Shown here piece after piece: positions 25,386-33,795 of a stretch of 64,000 bases of DNA. The stretch's first letter is position 1. Every line of letters begins with the position of its first letter. Made by a program: the position numbers and the translations under genes. This DNA comes from Haliea sp040221975. Lineage in GTDB: Bacteria; Pseudomonadota; Gammaproteobacteria; Pseudomonadales; Halieaceae. Location of the stretch: positions 372,001 through 436,000 of the forward strand of contig JAVJWR010000033.1 of assembly GCA_040221975.1 (NCBI GenBank). The letters are read 5' to 3'. The notes below the pieces were generated by a model, which was not told the DNA's origin, made no database searches, and saw only the letters and a program-made list of their open reading frames with translations.

Positions 25386-27128
25386 TCACCGGGCGCTCCA
25401 GCGGCGCGCCCGGGCACCCGCCTGGGCCAGGCTGGAGGCCCACGCCAGCTGACCCTTTTGCGGATGAATCCCCGCCCGCTTGAGCTTGAGAATGATCCGT
25501 GCCGGCAGTCCCGCCATGATCACGGCAATGCCCTCGCTGTGCAGGTCGGCAATGAGGGACTGCAGCGCCACGATGGCGGTAAAATCCATGGTCGACACAT
25601 CACCCATGTCGATGATCACTACCTTCACCCCCGGGTCCACCACCCGCAGGGCTGCCAGCGCGCGCTCGGCAGCGGCAAAAAACAGGGGGCCGCTCATGTC
25701 ATAGACTGCGACGCTGTCGGGCAAGCCCTGCAGCAGCGGCTCCGCCGCCTTGTGCAATTGCCGGGTGTGGCTCAGGCCCGCCATGCGTCCGATCAGCAGC
25801 GCCGCCGCCAGGCCGATGCCCACCGCCACGGCAATGACCATGTCGAACAGCACCGTAAGCAGGAAGCAGACCACCAGCACCGCAACATCCCCCGGCGGAG
25901 CCGAGCGCAGGGTGTGACGGAAATGACGGGATTCACTCATGTTCCAGGCAACCACCAATAGCAGTGCCGCCAGCGCACTCATCGGCACCAGCCCGAGCAG
26001 CCCCGAGAGGAAAGTCAGCGCCGCCAGTACCACCAGGGCGTGGACCAGTGCCGCCACCGGCGAGCGCGCGCCACTGCGAATGCTGGTGGCCGTTCGCGCC
26101 AGTGCCGCGGTGGCGGTGATACCACCGAACAGGGGCGCCACCAGATTGCCGATACCCTGTCCCACCAGCTCCGCGTTGGAGTCGTGGCGGGTTTTGGTCA
26201 GGCCGTCGGCGACCACCGCACAGAGCAGCGATTCGATCGCGCCCAGAATGGCAATGGCGACAGCGGGCCCCAGCAGGGCCCTGAAGAGACTGAAGTCCAC
26301 CACCAGCGGTAGCCCATCCGCCCCCGGCAAGCGCCAGGGCAACGCCAGCTCCGGCAATACCGGCGGGATGCCGCTGCCGGACAAAGCGCCTGTTGACCAG
26401 CTGAAGCGGGAAGCAATGGTTGCCACGGAAAAAGAGGATGTACCGAGTACGCGCTCCAGTCCCCAGCCCGCCAATGCCGCCAAAGTCAGGGCCACCAGGG
26501 GCGCGGGTATGGGCAACCGCAGCCGCGGCCAGGAGAGCAATATGACCAGCGTGAAGACACCCACACCCAGCTCGGCGGGGTTGATCGCCGGCAATGCCCG
26601 GACGATGCCCGCGACCTTGTCGGGGAAGTGCACACCGGGTTGTTCGATCACCAGGCCAAAGAAGTCCGGCAGCTGCAACACCGCAATGACCACCGCGATA
26701 CCCGCGGTAAACCCCAGCACCACCGGATAGGGTATGTACATCACCATGCGTCCGAGACCGCTGACCCCGAAAGCAATGAGTATGACTCCCGCCATCATGG
26801 TGGCCAGGAGCAGTCCACCGAGCCCGAACTGTTGCACAATGGGGATAAGAATGACCACGAACGCGGCGGTAGGCCCGGAAATGTTGAAACGCGAACCACC
26901 CGCCAGCGCAATCAGCGCGCCGGCAATAATGGCCGTGTACAGACCGTGCTGGGGTGGCACGCCGATGGCTATCGCGAGCGCCATGGACAGGGGAATGGCG
27001 ACTGTACCAATGGTGAGTCCGGCCATGATGTCGGCGCGCAGGCCGGCCAGGCCATAGCCCCCACCCAGCCCTGCTCGCATTCCTGCGCCGAGGGCAGGCA
27101 GGCGGATTTCTGTTAAGCGATCCAACAC
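25386..27128 (-). CDS. SulP family anion transporter with STAS domain
   Basis: A 580-residue SLC26/SulP transporter. A 12-14 helix membrane core occupies about residues 30-440; the motif around NISGPTAAFVVIL is typical. A cytoplasmic STAS domain follows (about 455-560, VYDMSGPLFFAAAERAL and DMGDVSTMDFTAIVAL). Substrates in the family include sulfate and bicarbonate, and this sequence does not decide between them. It is convergent with the HupE gene across 6 bp. Confidence 0.92.
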   Translation of the reverse strand: MLDRLTEIRLPALGAGMRAGLGGGYGLAGLRADIMAGLTIGTVAIPLSMALAIAIGVPPQHGLYTAIIAGALIALAGGSRFNISGPTAAFVVILIPIVQQFGLGGLLLATMMAGVILIAFGVSGLGRMVMYIPYPVVLGFTAGIAVVIAVLQLPDFFGLVIEQPGVHFPDKVAGIVRALPAINPAELGVGVFTLVILLSWPRLRLPIPAPLVALTLAALAGWGLERVLGTSSFSVATIASRFSWSTGALSGSGIPPVLPELALPWRLPGADGLPLVVDFSLFRALLGPAVAIAILGAIESLLCAVVADGLTKTRHDSNAELVGQGIGNLVAPLFGGITATAALARTATSIRSGARSPVAALVHALVVLAALTFLSGLLGLVPMSALAALLLVVAWNMSESRHFRHTLRSAPPGDVAVLVVCFLLTVLFDMVIAVAVGIGLAAALLIGRMAGLSHTRQLHKAAEPLLQGLPDSVAVYDMSGPLFFAAAERALAALRVVDPGVKVVIIDMGDVSTMDFTAIVALQSLIADLHSEGIAVIMAGLPARIILKLKRAGIHPQKGQLAWASSLAQAGARARRWSAR

Positions 27129-27209
27129 AGGTACGTCCTTTTAGCGCATCAGCTCAAGCCTTGCTCATCAGCTCGAGGATACGCCAAAACTGCCCCCTGT
27201 TGGGGACTG

Positions 27210-27632
27210 TTAGCCGCCGAAGGACGGTGCCCGCACCTCGCGCTCATCCTGGGCAACCACGATGAGATCGCGCTGCAGGTAGCGAGCATCGCCATCCCGG
27301 AGCTCAATCACGTCCCGATATCGGATGTACATGTCGAGGCACAGCTCGCGGCCGTCACGCTGGTAGAAATGGGAGGCCACACAGTAAGTCTCGCCCCTGC
27401 AGGTATCGCCCTGCCACTCCCCGCTGACTTGCCCGAGCAGGTGGAACGTCCGGTCAAACTGGCGCAGGAACTCGAGGTTGCCGATGAAGACAGCGCGGGA
27501 TTCAGCCCGGAAGCCGGGACCCTCCTGGGTGAACTCAGGCCACATGATGGCTTCCATGGCGGCAAAATCCCGACCATCCACCAGCTGCGCATAGCGCGCA
27601 GCCAGGGACCCTGGGATCGCGTCCTGGTTCAT
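27210..27632 (-). CDS. SnoaL-like (NTF2 fold) protein
   Basis: A 140-residue protein of the SnoaL/nuclear-transport-factor-2 fold, with the pattern LAARYAQLVDGRDFAAMEAIMWPEF at its N-terminus (a helix pair) and a following curved beta-sheet. Members include isomerases, hydratases and non-enzymatic ligand binders. It overlaps the stop of the epimerase gene by 4 nt and is surely co-transcribed, so it may act on the same small molecule. Confidence 0.8.
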   Translation of the reverse strand: MNQDAIPGSLAARYAQLVDGRDFAAMEAIMWPEFTQEGPGFRAESRAVFIGNLEFLRQFDRTFHLLGQVSGEWQGDTCRGETYCVASHFYQRDGRELCLDMYIRYRDVIELRDGDARYLQRDLIVVAQDEREVRAPSFGG

Positions 27633-28537
27633 TGGCGGGCCTCAAAGTGGGCCACCAGCTCCGCGATGGTGGCCGCCACCCGCCCAGTGCCGTAGCCGAG
27701 CTCCTCCACGCCCTCCGGCTGGTAGCTGACGGTGGCGCCACGGCCGGCAAACATGATGACGTCCGGCAGCAAGGGGTGCTCTTCGCTGCGCACTTCCAGG
27801 TCCTGGGGATTGCCCACCGCATCGCACCACAATTCAAAATAGGCCTTCCAGGTCAGGTTTTCATCGCCCACCAGGTAGGCGCGACCGGACTCGCCGTGTT
27901 CCAGGGCGCCGAGTACCGCCTCCGACAGGGAGGGCGTGGTGATGTGGTTGGTGCCGCCTTCAGGGGCAAACATTGGCACGCCCTCCATGAAGCCCTTGGC
28001 GTACAGATAATTGTAGTACAGATGCTCGACCTCCAGCCCCGGCAGATGGCCCAGAACAAATGGGGCATTGAGGCTGCAGACGGCAAAGGTGTCATCACTC
28101 ATGGCGCGGATGGCGTCGTCGGCGAGCGCGCGCGAACGCACGTAGGGGCTGGTCTCGATTTTCTCCGGCGCCACCTGTGGGTAAAAGGTGCCGATATAGG
28201 CTGCACGCTTGATGCCCGCCGCCTTCGCGGCGGCAAAGAAACGCGGTATACCCTCGGTATTGTAGCGGGTGTAGAAGGCGTCTTCGGTCACGGACCCATC
28301 CTGGGGCAACTGGCGGATGTCGACGCCGGCGGCAAAAACCAGCCAGTCAAACCCGGCGAGGCGGCCATCGGTAACATCATCCTCCACATAATGTGTAGGG
28401 ATAAAGGGCAACTCTGCCAGGGCCGGCACCGAGGGCGCTGACCGCGCCATCAGGGTAACGTCGTGCCCCTTGCCGGCGAGATACAACGCCGCATGCCCGC
28501 CTATCAGGCCGGTACCGCCTACAACCAATACTTTCAT
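27629..28537 (-). CDS. NAD-dependent epimerase/dehydratase family protein
   Basis: A 302-residue extended short-chain dehydrogenase. The N-terminal nucleotide motif is GGTGLIGG (residues 7-14). The classical YxxxK is not clearly seen (YIGTFYPQ occupies that place), so it may bind NAD(P) but act as an atypical member. It is the first gene of a two-gene operon with the SnoaL-like protein. Confidence 0.82.
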   Translation of the reverse strand: MKVLVVGGTGLIGGHAALYLAGKGHDVTLMARSAPSVPALAELPFIPTHYVEDDVTDGRLAGFDWLVFAAGVDIRQLPQDGSVTEDAFYTRYNTEGIPRFFAAAKAAGIKRAAYIGTFYPQVAPEKIETSPYVRSRALADDAIRAMSDDTFAVCSLNAPFVLGHLPGLEVEHLYYNYLYAKGFMEGVPMFAPEGGTNHITTPSLSEAVLGALEHGESGRAYLVGDENLTWKAYFELWCDAVGNPQDLEVRSEEHPLLPDVIMFAGRGATVSYQPEGVEELGYGTGRVAATIAELVAHFEARQ

Positions 28538-28899
28538 AATGCCTAGTCCTCATGAGGTCTTGCCCAATTTGCCCGGCCGCGGCCGCAACCACGCGCTGGA
28601 GCACAGTCTAAAGCCCTGCCCCGTCGCCTGCGAAGCGGCAGCGGGAGATCTGCAGCCGCAGGCGGGCAAAAAAGCGCAATCGGACTACCAATCCATACGG
28701 ATTGGCACCGTGAAGCGGGCCGTCAGTAGCCGGCCGCAACAACCGGGCGAGGACAGCGGACCCTTAATAACCATTTGATTATTATGGCTATAATCGCCAT
28801 AGTGCCGAGCGGAAACAGTTGGTTTTTGGAAACTTTGGCTCTAACATTGAGTCCAATGGTTGAACGCACCACGTGTGCACGGCAATGGAGCAGCAAGCG
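28538..28899. promoter_or_regulatory. divergent intergenic region before yccA
   Basis: This 362-bp region has no gene. It contains a perfect inverted repeat, CCAATCC-ATAC-GGATTGG (28688-28705), and a consensus -10 TATAAT at 28789-28794 facing yccA, without a good -35 at 17 bp. The repeat could be an operator for either divergent gene. Confidence 0.45.
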
Positions 28900-29574
28900 A
28901 TGCAAGAGAAAGGTTTCTACAATCTGAACACAGCGGGCATGGAGTCTGTGGTCAGCACCAACAAGGTGCTCAGGAACACCTACATGCTGCTGGGCATGAC
29001 CCTGTTGTTCAGCGCGGTCACCGCCGGCATTTCCATGGCCGTGGGCCTGCCCCACGGCGCCGCCCTGGTGCTGATGCTGGTTGGCTTCGGGCTTCTGTTC
29101 GTGGTCCACAAGATGGCCGATACCAGCAAAGGGCTGCTGGCCATTTTCGCCTTCACCGGCGTCATGGGAGCCTCCATTGGTCCCATGCTGAACCACTATC
29201 TGTCGATGCCCGGCGGCCCCTCCCTGGTGATGCAGGCCATGGGCGGCACCGCGCTGGTTTTCTTCAGCCTGTCCGCGTACGCACTGACCACCCGCAAGGA
29301 CTTCTCCTTCATGGGCGGCTTCCTGATGGTGGGCCTGATAGTGGCGGTGGTTGCCATGATTGCCAATATCTTCCTGGCCATCCCGGCACTGTCCCTGACT
29401 ATTTCCGCGGCAGTGGTCATGATCATGTCCGGCCTGATCCTGTTCGATACCAGCCGTATCATTCACGGGGGCGAAACCAACTACATCCGCGCCACCGTGG
29501 GCCTGTACCTGAACATTTACAACCTGTTCATCCACATGCTGCACCTGCTCACCGCCCTGGGCGGCGATGACTGA
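28900..29574 (+). CDS. yccA: Bax inhibitor-1/YccA family membrane protein
   Basis: A 224-residue protein with seven membrane helices. YccA in E. coli is a substrate and modulator of the FtsH protease. The sequence from MQEKGFYNLNTAG through FDTSRIIHGGETNYIRATVGLYL is characteristic. The ATG at 28900 has GGAG 9 nt upstream and fits the family N-terminus better than the GTG at 28873 or ATG at 28885. A terminator follows; the tus operon starts 62 bp downstream. Confidence 0.92.
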   Translation: MQEKGFYNLNTAGMESVVSTNKVLRNTYMLLGMTLLFSAVTAGISMAVGLPHGAALVLMLVGFGLLFVVHKMADTSKGLLAIFAFTGVMGASIGPMLNHYLSMPGGPSLVMQAMGGTALVFFSLSAYALTTRKDFSFMGGFLMVGLIVAVVAMIANIFLAIPALSLTISAAVVMIMSGLILFDTSRIIHGGETNYIRATVGLYLNIYNLFIHMLHLLTALGGDD

Positions 29575-29596
29575 GACAGCAGTGGTGAAAGCCCCG

Positions 29597-29622
29597 AACC
29601 CCGGCCAGTGCCGGGGTTTTTT
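29597..29622 (+). terminator. terminator after yccA
   Basis: AACCCCGGC pairs with GCCGGGGTT around CAGT, followed by six Ts; it ends 15 bp before tusD. Confidence 0.85.
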
Positions 29623-29636
29623 GTTGAGCTGCTGAC

Positions 29637-30032
29637 ATGCCCCTGAGCTACGCCCTGCTGGTCCTCGCCGGCCCTGCCTCCGGCCACAGCAGTCTCACCG
29701 CAGCCCGGTTTGCGCGCGCACTGCTGGCCCGGGGCCACCACCTGCAGCGGGTTTTCTTTCTCGACAACGGCACCCTGACCGGCCTTGCCAGCGCGGTCAC
29801 GCCCCAGGATGAGCAGGGCGCTCTGGAGCAGTGGGTACAGCTGGCCGCGGAGCACCAGACCGAACTCATCCTCTGCATCAGCTCCGCCCTGAAGCGCGGC
29901 CTCCTGGACAGCACCGAGGCCACCCGCCACGAGCGCCCCGCCGCTACTGCGCACCCGGCCTTCGAGCTGGGCGGCCTGGGCCTGCTGGTCGAGGCGGCCC
30001 AGACCGCAGACCGTCTGGTGACGTTCGGATGA
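29637..30032 (+). CDS. tusD: sulfurtransferase TusD
   Basis: A 131-residue DsrE-family subunit of the TusBCD complex that relays sulfur from TusA to TusE for 2-thiolation of tRNA wobble uridine by MnmA. The acceptor cysteine is Cys80 in LILCISSALKRG (Cys78 in E. coli). It is first of four consecutive tus genes, overlapping tusC by 4 nt. Confidence 0.95.
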   Translation: MPLSYALLVLAGPASGHSSLTAARFARALLARGHHLQRVFFLDNGTLTGLASAVTPQDEQGALEQWVQLAAEHQTELILCISSALKRGLLDSTEATRHERPAATAHPAFELGGLGLLVEAAQTADRLVTFG

Positions 30033-30409
30033 GCCCTGTGCCCGCGGCTGCGCGCAAATCCATCCTGGTGGTCAGCCGTCACGCCCATCCGGGCAGCAGC
30101 CTGCCGCGCTCGGCGCTGGATACTGCATTGGCGGCGGCAGCCTTCGACCAGCCGGTGACGCTGCTGTTCCAGGGCGAGGGCGTGCTGCAGCTGCTGCCGG
30201 GCCAGGACAGCCGTGCGGCGGGTGTGCGCAACCTCCGCAAGGTGATCGATTCACTGCCACTGTACGACATCGAGACACTGTATGTGGATGCCGCCGCCGC
30301 ATCCGCCTTGGGCCTGCCGCCGGACGCCCTGCCCGAGGGCGCCCAGTGGCTGGATGCCGCCGGCGTACAGGCGCTGCTGGCCCGTCACGACCACGTCCTG
30401 GGATTCTGA
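30029..30409 (+). CDS. tusC: sulfurtransferase complex subunit TusC
   Basis: A 126-residue DsrF-like protein (SILVVSRHAHPGSSLPRSALDTALAAAAFD…), the structural subunit of TusBCD. The ATG at 30029 overlaps the tusD stop as ATGA. No conserved redox cysteine is present, as is normal for TusC. Confidence 0.93.
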   Translation: MSPVPAAARKSILVVSRHAHPGSSLPRSALDTALAAAAFDQPVTLLFQGEGVLQLLPGQDSRAAGVRNLRKVIDSLPLYDIETLYVDAAAASALGLPPDALPEGAQWLDAAGVQALLARHDHVLGF

Positions 30410-30412
30410 GCC

Positions 30413-30706
30413 ATGCTGCTGCACACCGTCAGTCGCTCTCCCGCCCACACTGCGCTGCGCGATTGCGTGGCGCTGCTGGGGCCGGATGATGCCCTGCTGC
30501 TGCTGGGCGACGGTGTCTACGCGGCACTGGCCGGCAGTGAAGCGGCCGCGCTGCTGGACGCCAGCGGCGTCACCGTATTCATACTCGAAGCCGATGCCGC
30601 CCTGGCGGGCATACAAGGTCGATTGCTGCCCGGCGCTACTGTCGTGGATGACGATGGCTTCGTCGCCCTGACCGAGCGCTATAGCCGTCAGTTGGCCTGG
30701 TACTAG
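30413..30706 (+). CDS. tusB: sulfurtransferase complex subunit TusB
   Basis: A 97-residue DsrH-like protein (MLLHTVSRSP opening, LLGDGVYAAL middle), the third member of TusBCD. It lies 3 bp after tusC. It ends 5 bp before tusE. Confidence 0.93.
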   Translation: MLLHTVSRSPAHTALRDCVALLGPDDALLLLGDGVYAALAGSEAAALLDASGVTVFILEADAALAGIQGRLLPGATVVDDDGFVALTERYSRQLAWY

Positions 30707-30711
30707 CGTCC

Positions 30712-31029
30712 GTGCTGCCAGATAGCGCCTTCGACCGGGAAGGTTTTCTGCGGGACCTGGGGGACTGGACTCCCGAAGTCGCGCAGCAAATTGCAGAGAA
30801 CGAGAATATCCGGCTGACCCCCGCGCACTGGGAGATTATCGAGTTGCTGCGAGCCTACTACCAGCGCTTTGACAGCTCCCCCGCCATGCGCCCCCTGGTC
30901 AAGTGGGTAGCGCAACAGCTGGGGCGCGACAAGGGCAAGAGCATCTACCTGCTGTCCCTTTTCCCCGGCTCGCCGGCCAAGCTCGGCAGCAAGATCGCCG
31001 GCCTCCCGAAACCCGACAACTGCCTGTAG
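30712..31029 (+). CDS. tusE: sulfur relay protein TusE/DsrC
   Basis: A 105-residue DsrC-family sulfur carrier. The C-terminal arm ends PDNCL with the essential cysteine at the next-to-last position (Cys104). The GFLRDLGDWTPEVAQQIAENE segment is typical. GTG start. It takes sulfur from TusD and hands it to MnmA. It is 6 bp before trmA and probably in the same transcript. Confidence 0.94.
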   Translation: MLPDSAFDREGFLRDLGDWTPEVAQQIAENENIRLTPAHWEIIELLRAYYQRFDSSPAMRPLVKWVAQQLGRDKGKSIYLLSLFPGSPAKLGSKIAGLPKPDNCL

Positions 31030-31035
31030 CCACCC

Positions 31036-32133
31036 ATGCCCCTGAGTACCTTCGACCCCGAACGTTACCACGAACTGCTCGCTGCCAAGAGTGGCCGTGT
31101 GCAGGGATTACTGGCGCCCTTCGGCGGCCCCGCTGCGGAAATCGTGGCCTCGCCGAGCTCAGGATTTCGCATGCGCGCCGAGTTCCGTCTCTGGCACGAT
31201 GGCGACGACCTCGACTATGTGATGTTCCGCCGCGGTGAACCCGCCACGCCGGTGCCGATAAAACACTTTCCCATTGCCTGCGAACACATCCAGCAGCTGA
31301 TGCCGAGACTGCTGGCATCTCTGCGGGATGACAGCGAGCTCCGCCGCAAGCTGTTCCAGGTGGAATTCCTGAGCACCCTGGCGGGAGACACCCTGGTAAC
31401 GCTGGTCTATCACCGGCGGCTGGAGGAGGCTTGGCGAGCGCGGGCGACAGCCCTCGCTACCGACCTGGGCATTGCCCTGGTCGGGCGCAGCCGCAAGCAG
31501 AAGGAAGTGATCGGTCGCGACTTTGTCACCGAGCGACTGCACATAGGCGACCGCGACTACCACTATCGCCAGTACGAACAGGCCTTCACCCAGCCCAACG
31601 CCAAGGTCAACGTGCGGATGATCGAGTGGGCCTGTCGCGCCGCAGCACCTCTCGGCGGCGATCTGCTGGAGCTATATTGTGGCAACGGCAATTTCACCCT
31701 GCCTCTGGCCCGGCACTTTGGCCAGGTGATCGCCACCGAGCTGGCCAAGACCTCCATCCGCGCGGCCCAGTGGAATCTGGAGGCCAACAACGTCGACAAT
31801 GTGCAGATGATCAGGCTGGCAGCCGAGGAGGTAACCCAGGCGATCAATGGCGAACGCGTGTTCCGGCGCCTGGCCGGCCTGCCGAAGCCGCTGGCGGAGT
31901 ACCGGCTGAACACGGTGTTTGTGGACCCGCCGCGGGCAGGGCTGGACCCGGCCACGACGTCGATGGTGCGGCGCTTCCCCACCATCCTCTACGTATCCTG
32001 CAACCCCGAGACCCTGGCCGCCAATCTGTCGGAGCTAAGCCAGACACACCGGGTGGCGGCGCTGTCCCTGTTCGACCAGTTCCCCTACACCGACCATATG
32101 GAGTGTGGAGTACTGCTGCAGCGATTCGACTAG
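31036..32133 (+). CDS. trmA: tRNA (uracil-5-)-methyltransferase TrmA
   Basis: A 365-residue SAM-dependent enzyme that makes m5U54 in the T-loop of tRNA. The SAM motif is LELYCGNGNFTL, the DPPRAGLD motif follows, and the catalytic cysteine is in ILYVSCNPETL. Length matches E. coli TrmA (366). Its position behind tusDCBE groups two tRNA modification systems in one operon. Confidence 0.95.
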   Translation: MPLSTFDPERYHELLAAKSGRVQGLLAPFGGPAAEIVASPSSGFRMRAEFRLWHDGDDLDYVMFRRGEPATPVPIKHFPIACEHIQQLMPRLLASLRDDSELRRKLFQVEFLSTLAGDTLVTLVYHRRLEEAWRARATALATDLGIALVGRSRKQKEVIGRDFVTERLHIGDRDYHYRQYEQAFTQPNAKVNVRMIEWACRAAAPLGGDLLELYCGNGNFTLPLARHFGQVIATELAKTSIRAAQWNLEANNVDNVQMIRLAAEEVTQAINGERVFRRLAGLPKPLAEYRLNTVFVDPPRAGLDPATTSMVRRFPTILYVSCNPETLAANLSELSQTHRVAALSLFDQFPYTDHMECGVLLQRFD

Positions 32134-33053
32134 CAGCGGATGCCGAAGGCCAGCAGACCGCGCCCGAGGACTTCGTCCAGGCGTTCGGCATCACTGTCCT
32201 TGACCTCGAGATAGCGCAGTCCGTGGTCCTTGCAGACTTCCTTGTTGCGCAGCTTGGCGGACAGGTGTGACGGCGCCGCACCGTCCTGCCAGCAGTCGAT
32301 GTAGACACTGCCAGCGGGCAGGTAGAAGTCCGCATGCAGGGATTCCTCCACCGGCAGCGCACGCTGCGTGGCATGCGCCAGCTGTGCCAGATACAGCCAG
32401 TTGCAGACCAGCGCCTGCAATCGGGAGTCCGTGCGGTGGCCGTCGATACCGCTACAACCACGCCCCAGGGCCGGCGCGCCGGCTTGCTCTGGAGCAAACA
32501 GGTCCGGCGCCTGGGGATCCTGCGCGGGCAACACACCCTCGCCGCTGGCGCAGTCGGGCTGGCCCGAGAGACGCTCCAGTTCCCGGTGAATGACCGGGTG
32601 ATCGACAATTTCGTGGGGCCAGTTGACATAGAACGCGCCGGTGCTCTCGCTCTCGGTTTGCTGCCCGCCCAATTGGCGGCCGAACTCCGTCAGTTCCCAG
32701 CCCAGGATACTGTGCTGCTGCAGCCCCAGCTCGGCCAGTGCCCGGTTCAGCTGTCGTGGCTGCAAGCGCGGGTAATAGCGCCGCATCTGGCTGGCAGTAA
32801 TACGCTGGTTGGATTCGATGGCGCTGAGCAGCGGGTGCTGCGCCAGCGCCGGCGGCCAGACAATATAGCGACCAAAGCGTTTGCTGTCGCGGTAGCGGCC
32901 ACCCTCGTATTCGCCCTTGGGCGTCAGCAGCCAGGTGTCGTCATGGCGCTGGATCCAGCCGTAATCCTTGAGAGTGACAAAAAGCTGTTGCACCGGAATC
33001 TCCAGGGCCCGTGCCAGCGCGGTAGTGGACAGGCCCTCCTCTGCGCCGTTCAT
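32130..33053 (-). CDS. HTH protein with PD-(D/E)XK nuclease-like C-terminus
   Basis: A 307-residue protein. The N-terminus (STTALARALEIPVQQLFVTLKDYGWI) looks like a winged helix; a second helical region at about 75-130 (NQRITASQMRRYYPRLQPRQLNRAL) is also DNA-binding-like. The last 70 residues (HADFYLPAGSVYIDCWQ, then KLRNKEVCKDHGLRYLEVKD) fit a PD-(D/E)XK nuclease core with Asp, Asp and Lys candidates. Function unknown; homologues are sometimes misnamed glycerol kinase. The start overlaps the dUTPase stop (ATGA), so the two are coupled. Confidence 0.75.
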   Translation of the reverse strand: MNGAEEGLSTTALARALEIPVQQLFVTLKDYGWIQRHDDTWLLTPKGEYEGGRYRDSKRFGRYIVWPPALAQHPLLSAIESNQRITASQMRRYYPRLQPRQLNRALAELGLQQHSILGWELTEFGRQLGGQQTESESTGAFYVNWPHEIVDHPVIHRELERLSGQPDCASGEGVLPAQDPQAPDLFAPEQAGAPALGRGCSGIDGHRTDSRLQALVCNWLYLAQLAHATQRALPVEESLHADFYLPAGSVYIDCWQDGAAPSHLSAKLRNKEVCKDHGLRYLEVKDSDAERLDEVLGRGLLAFGIRC

Positions 33054-33685
33054 GCGCTGGCGGTCACCGCGGTGCCGGGATAGCGGGCCTGCAGGGCAGC
33101 ATAGACACAGTCGGCGTAGTCCGGGGCATTGCTGTCCAGCGTCGCCAGAACCTCTACCAGATGCTCGTTGTCCTCTCGCCCCTGCCACAATTTCTGGTAG
33201 CTGCCATCCTGGTAACCATGATCCTGGCGGAAAAAGTTGAGCACGTTCTTGCCAACATAGGCACTGTAGAGACGCTCAAAGTCCAGCCCCGCGGCCAGCA
33301 GAAGCTCCCAGAAGCGGGACGGCGAAAAGCTCCTGGTCTGCAGCGAATGCAGGGCCAGCGCCTCGGTGGCCTCGCGCACCCCCAGCCCCTGCGGCTGGAA
33401 ATCGCCGACTTCCGCTGCAATGCTCGCGGCCATGGTGTCAATGCTGTCGCCGCTGGCGAACAGGGCCGAGAGCCCGAAATGCCAGATATCAATGACCTCC
33501 AGCTGGACCTGCTCCAGGTCCGGAGACTGCTTTTTCCACCATTTGTAGCCATAGTGTTCGACCAGCTCCGCGCACTCGATCCACAGCGCGCGGTACCAGG
33601 CGAACTCCTGGCTGATCCAGTGGGGATGGATCCGCGTGTTCATCCGGTCCTGCATGGCCAGCATGGTTCTGAGTGCCTGTTCCAA
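33050..33685 (-). CDS. dimeric dUTPase family protein (all-alpha NTP-PPase)
   Basis: A 211-residue all-alpha pyrophosphatase of the dimeric dUTPase family. The metal-binding pattern is seen in WIECAELVEHYGYKWWKK (ExxE) and LEVIDIWHF (ExxD), with NTRIHPHWISQEF before and a late VGKNVLNFFRQDHGY motif. It would hydrolyse dUTP (possibly dUDP) to dUMP. The start is TTG with AGGAG 8 nt upstream. It overlaps the next gene by 4 nt. Confidence 0.87.
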   Translation of the reverse strand: MEQALRTMLAMQDRMNTRIHPHWISQEFAWYRALWIECAELVEHYGYKWWKKQSPDLEQVQLEVIDIWHFGLSALFASGDSIDTMAASIAAEVGDFQPQGLGVREATEALALHSLQTRSFSPSRFWELLLAAGLDFERLYSAYVGKNVLNFFRQDHGYQDGSYQKLWQGREDNEHLVEVLATLDSNAPDYADCVYAALQARYPGTAVTASA

Positions 33686-33795
33686 GGGGAAGCTCCTGTG
33701 GGCTGCTGTCTGGTCTGGGCAAAGGATACCAGCTTCTTCCCAAACAGCGACAGGCAGACTACCCTTGCTCGCAATTAACGCTGGAAGTGCTGCCG

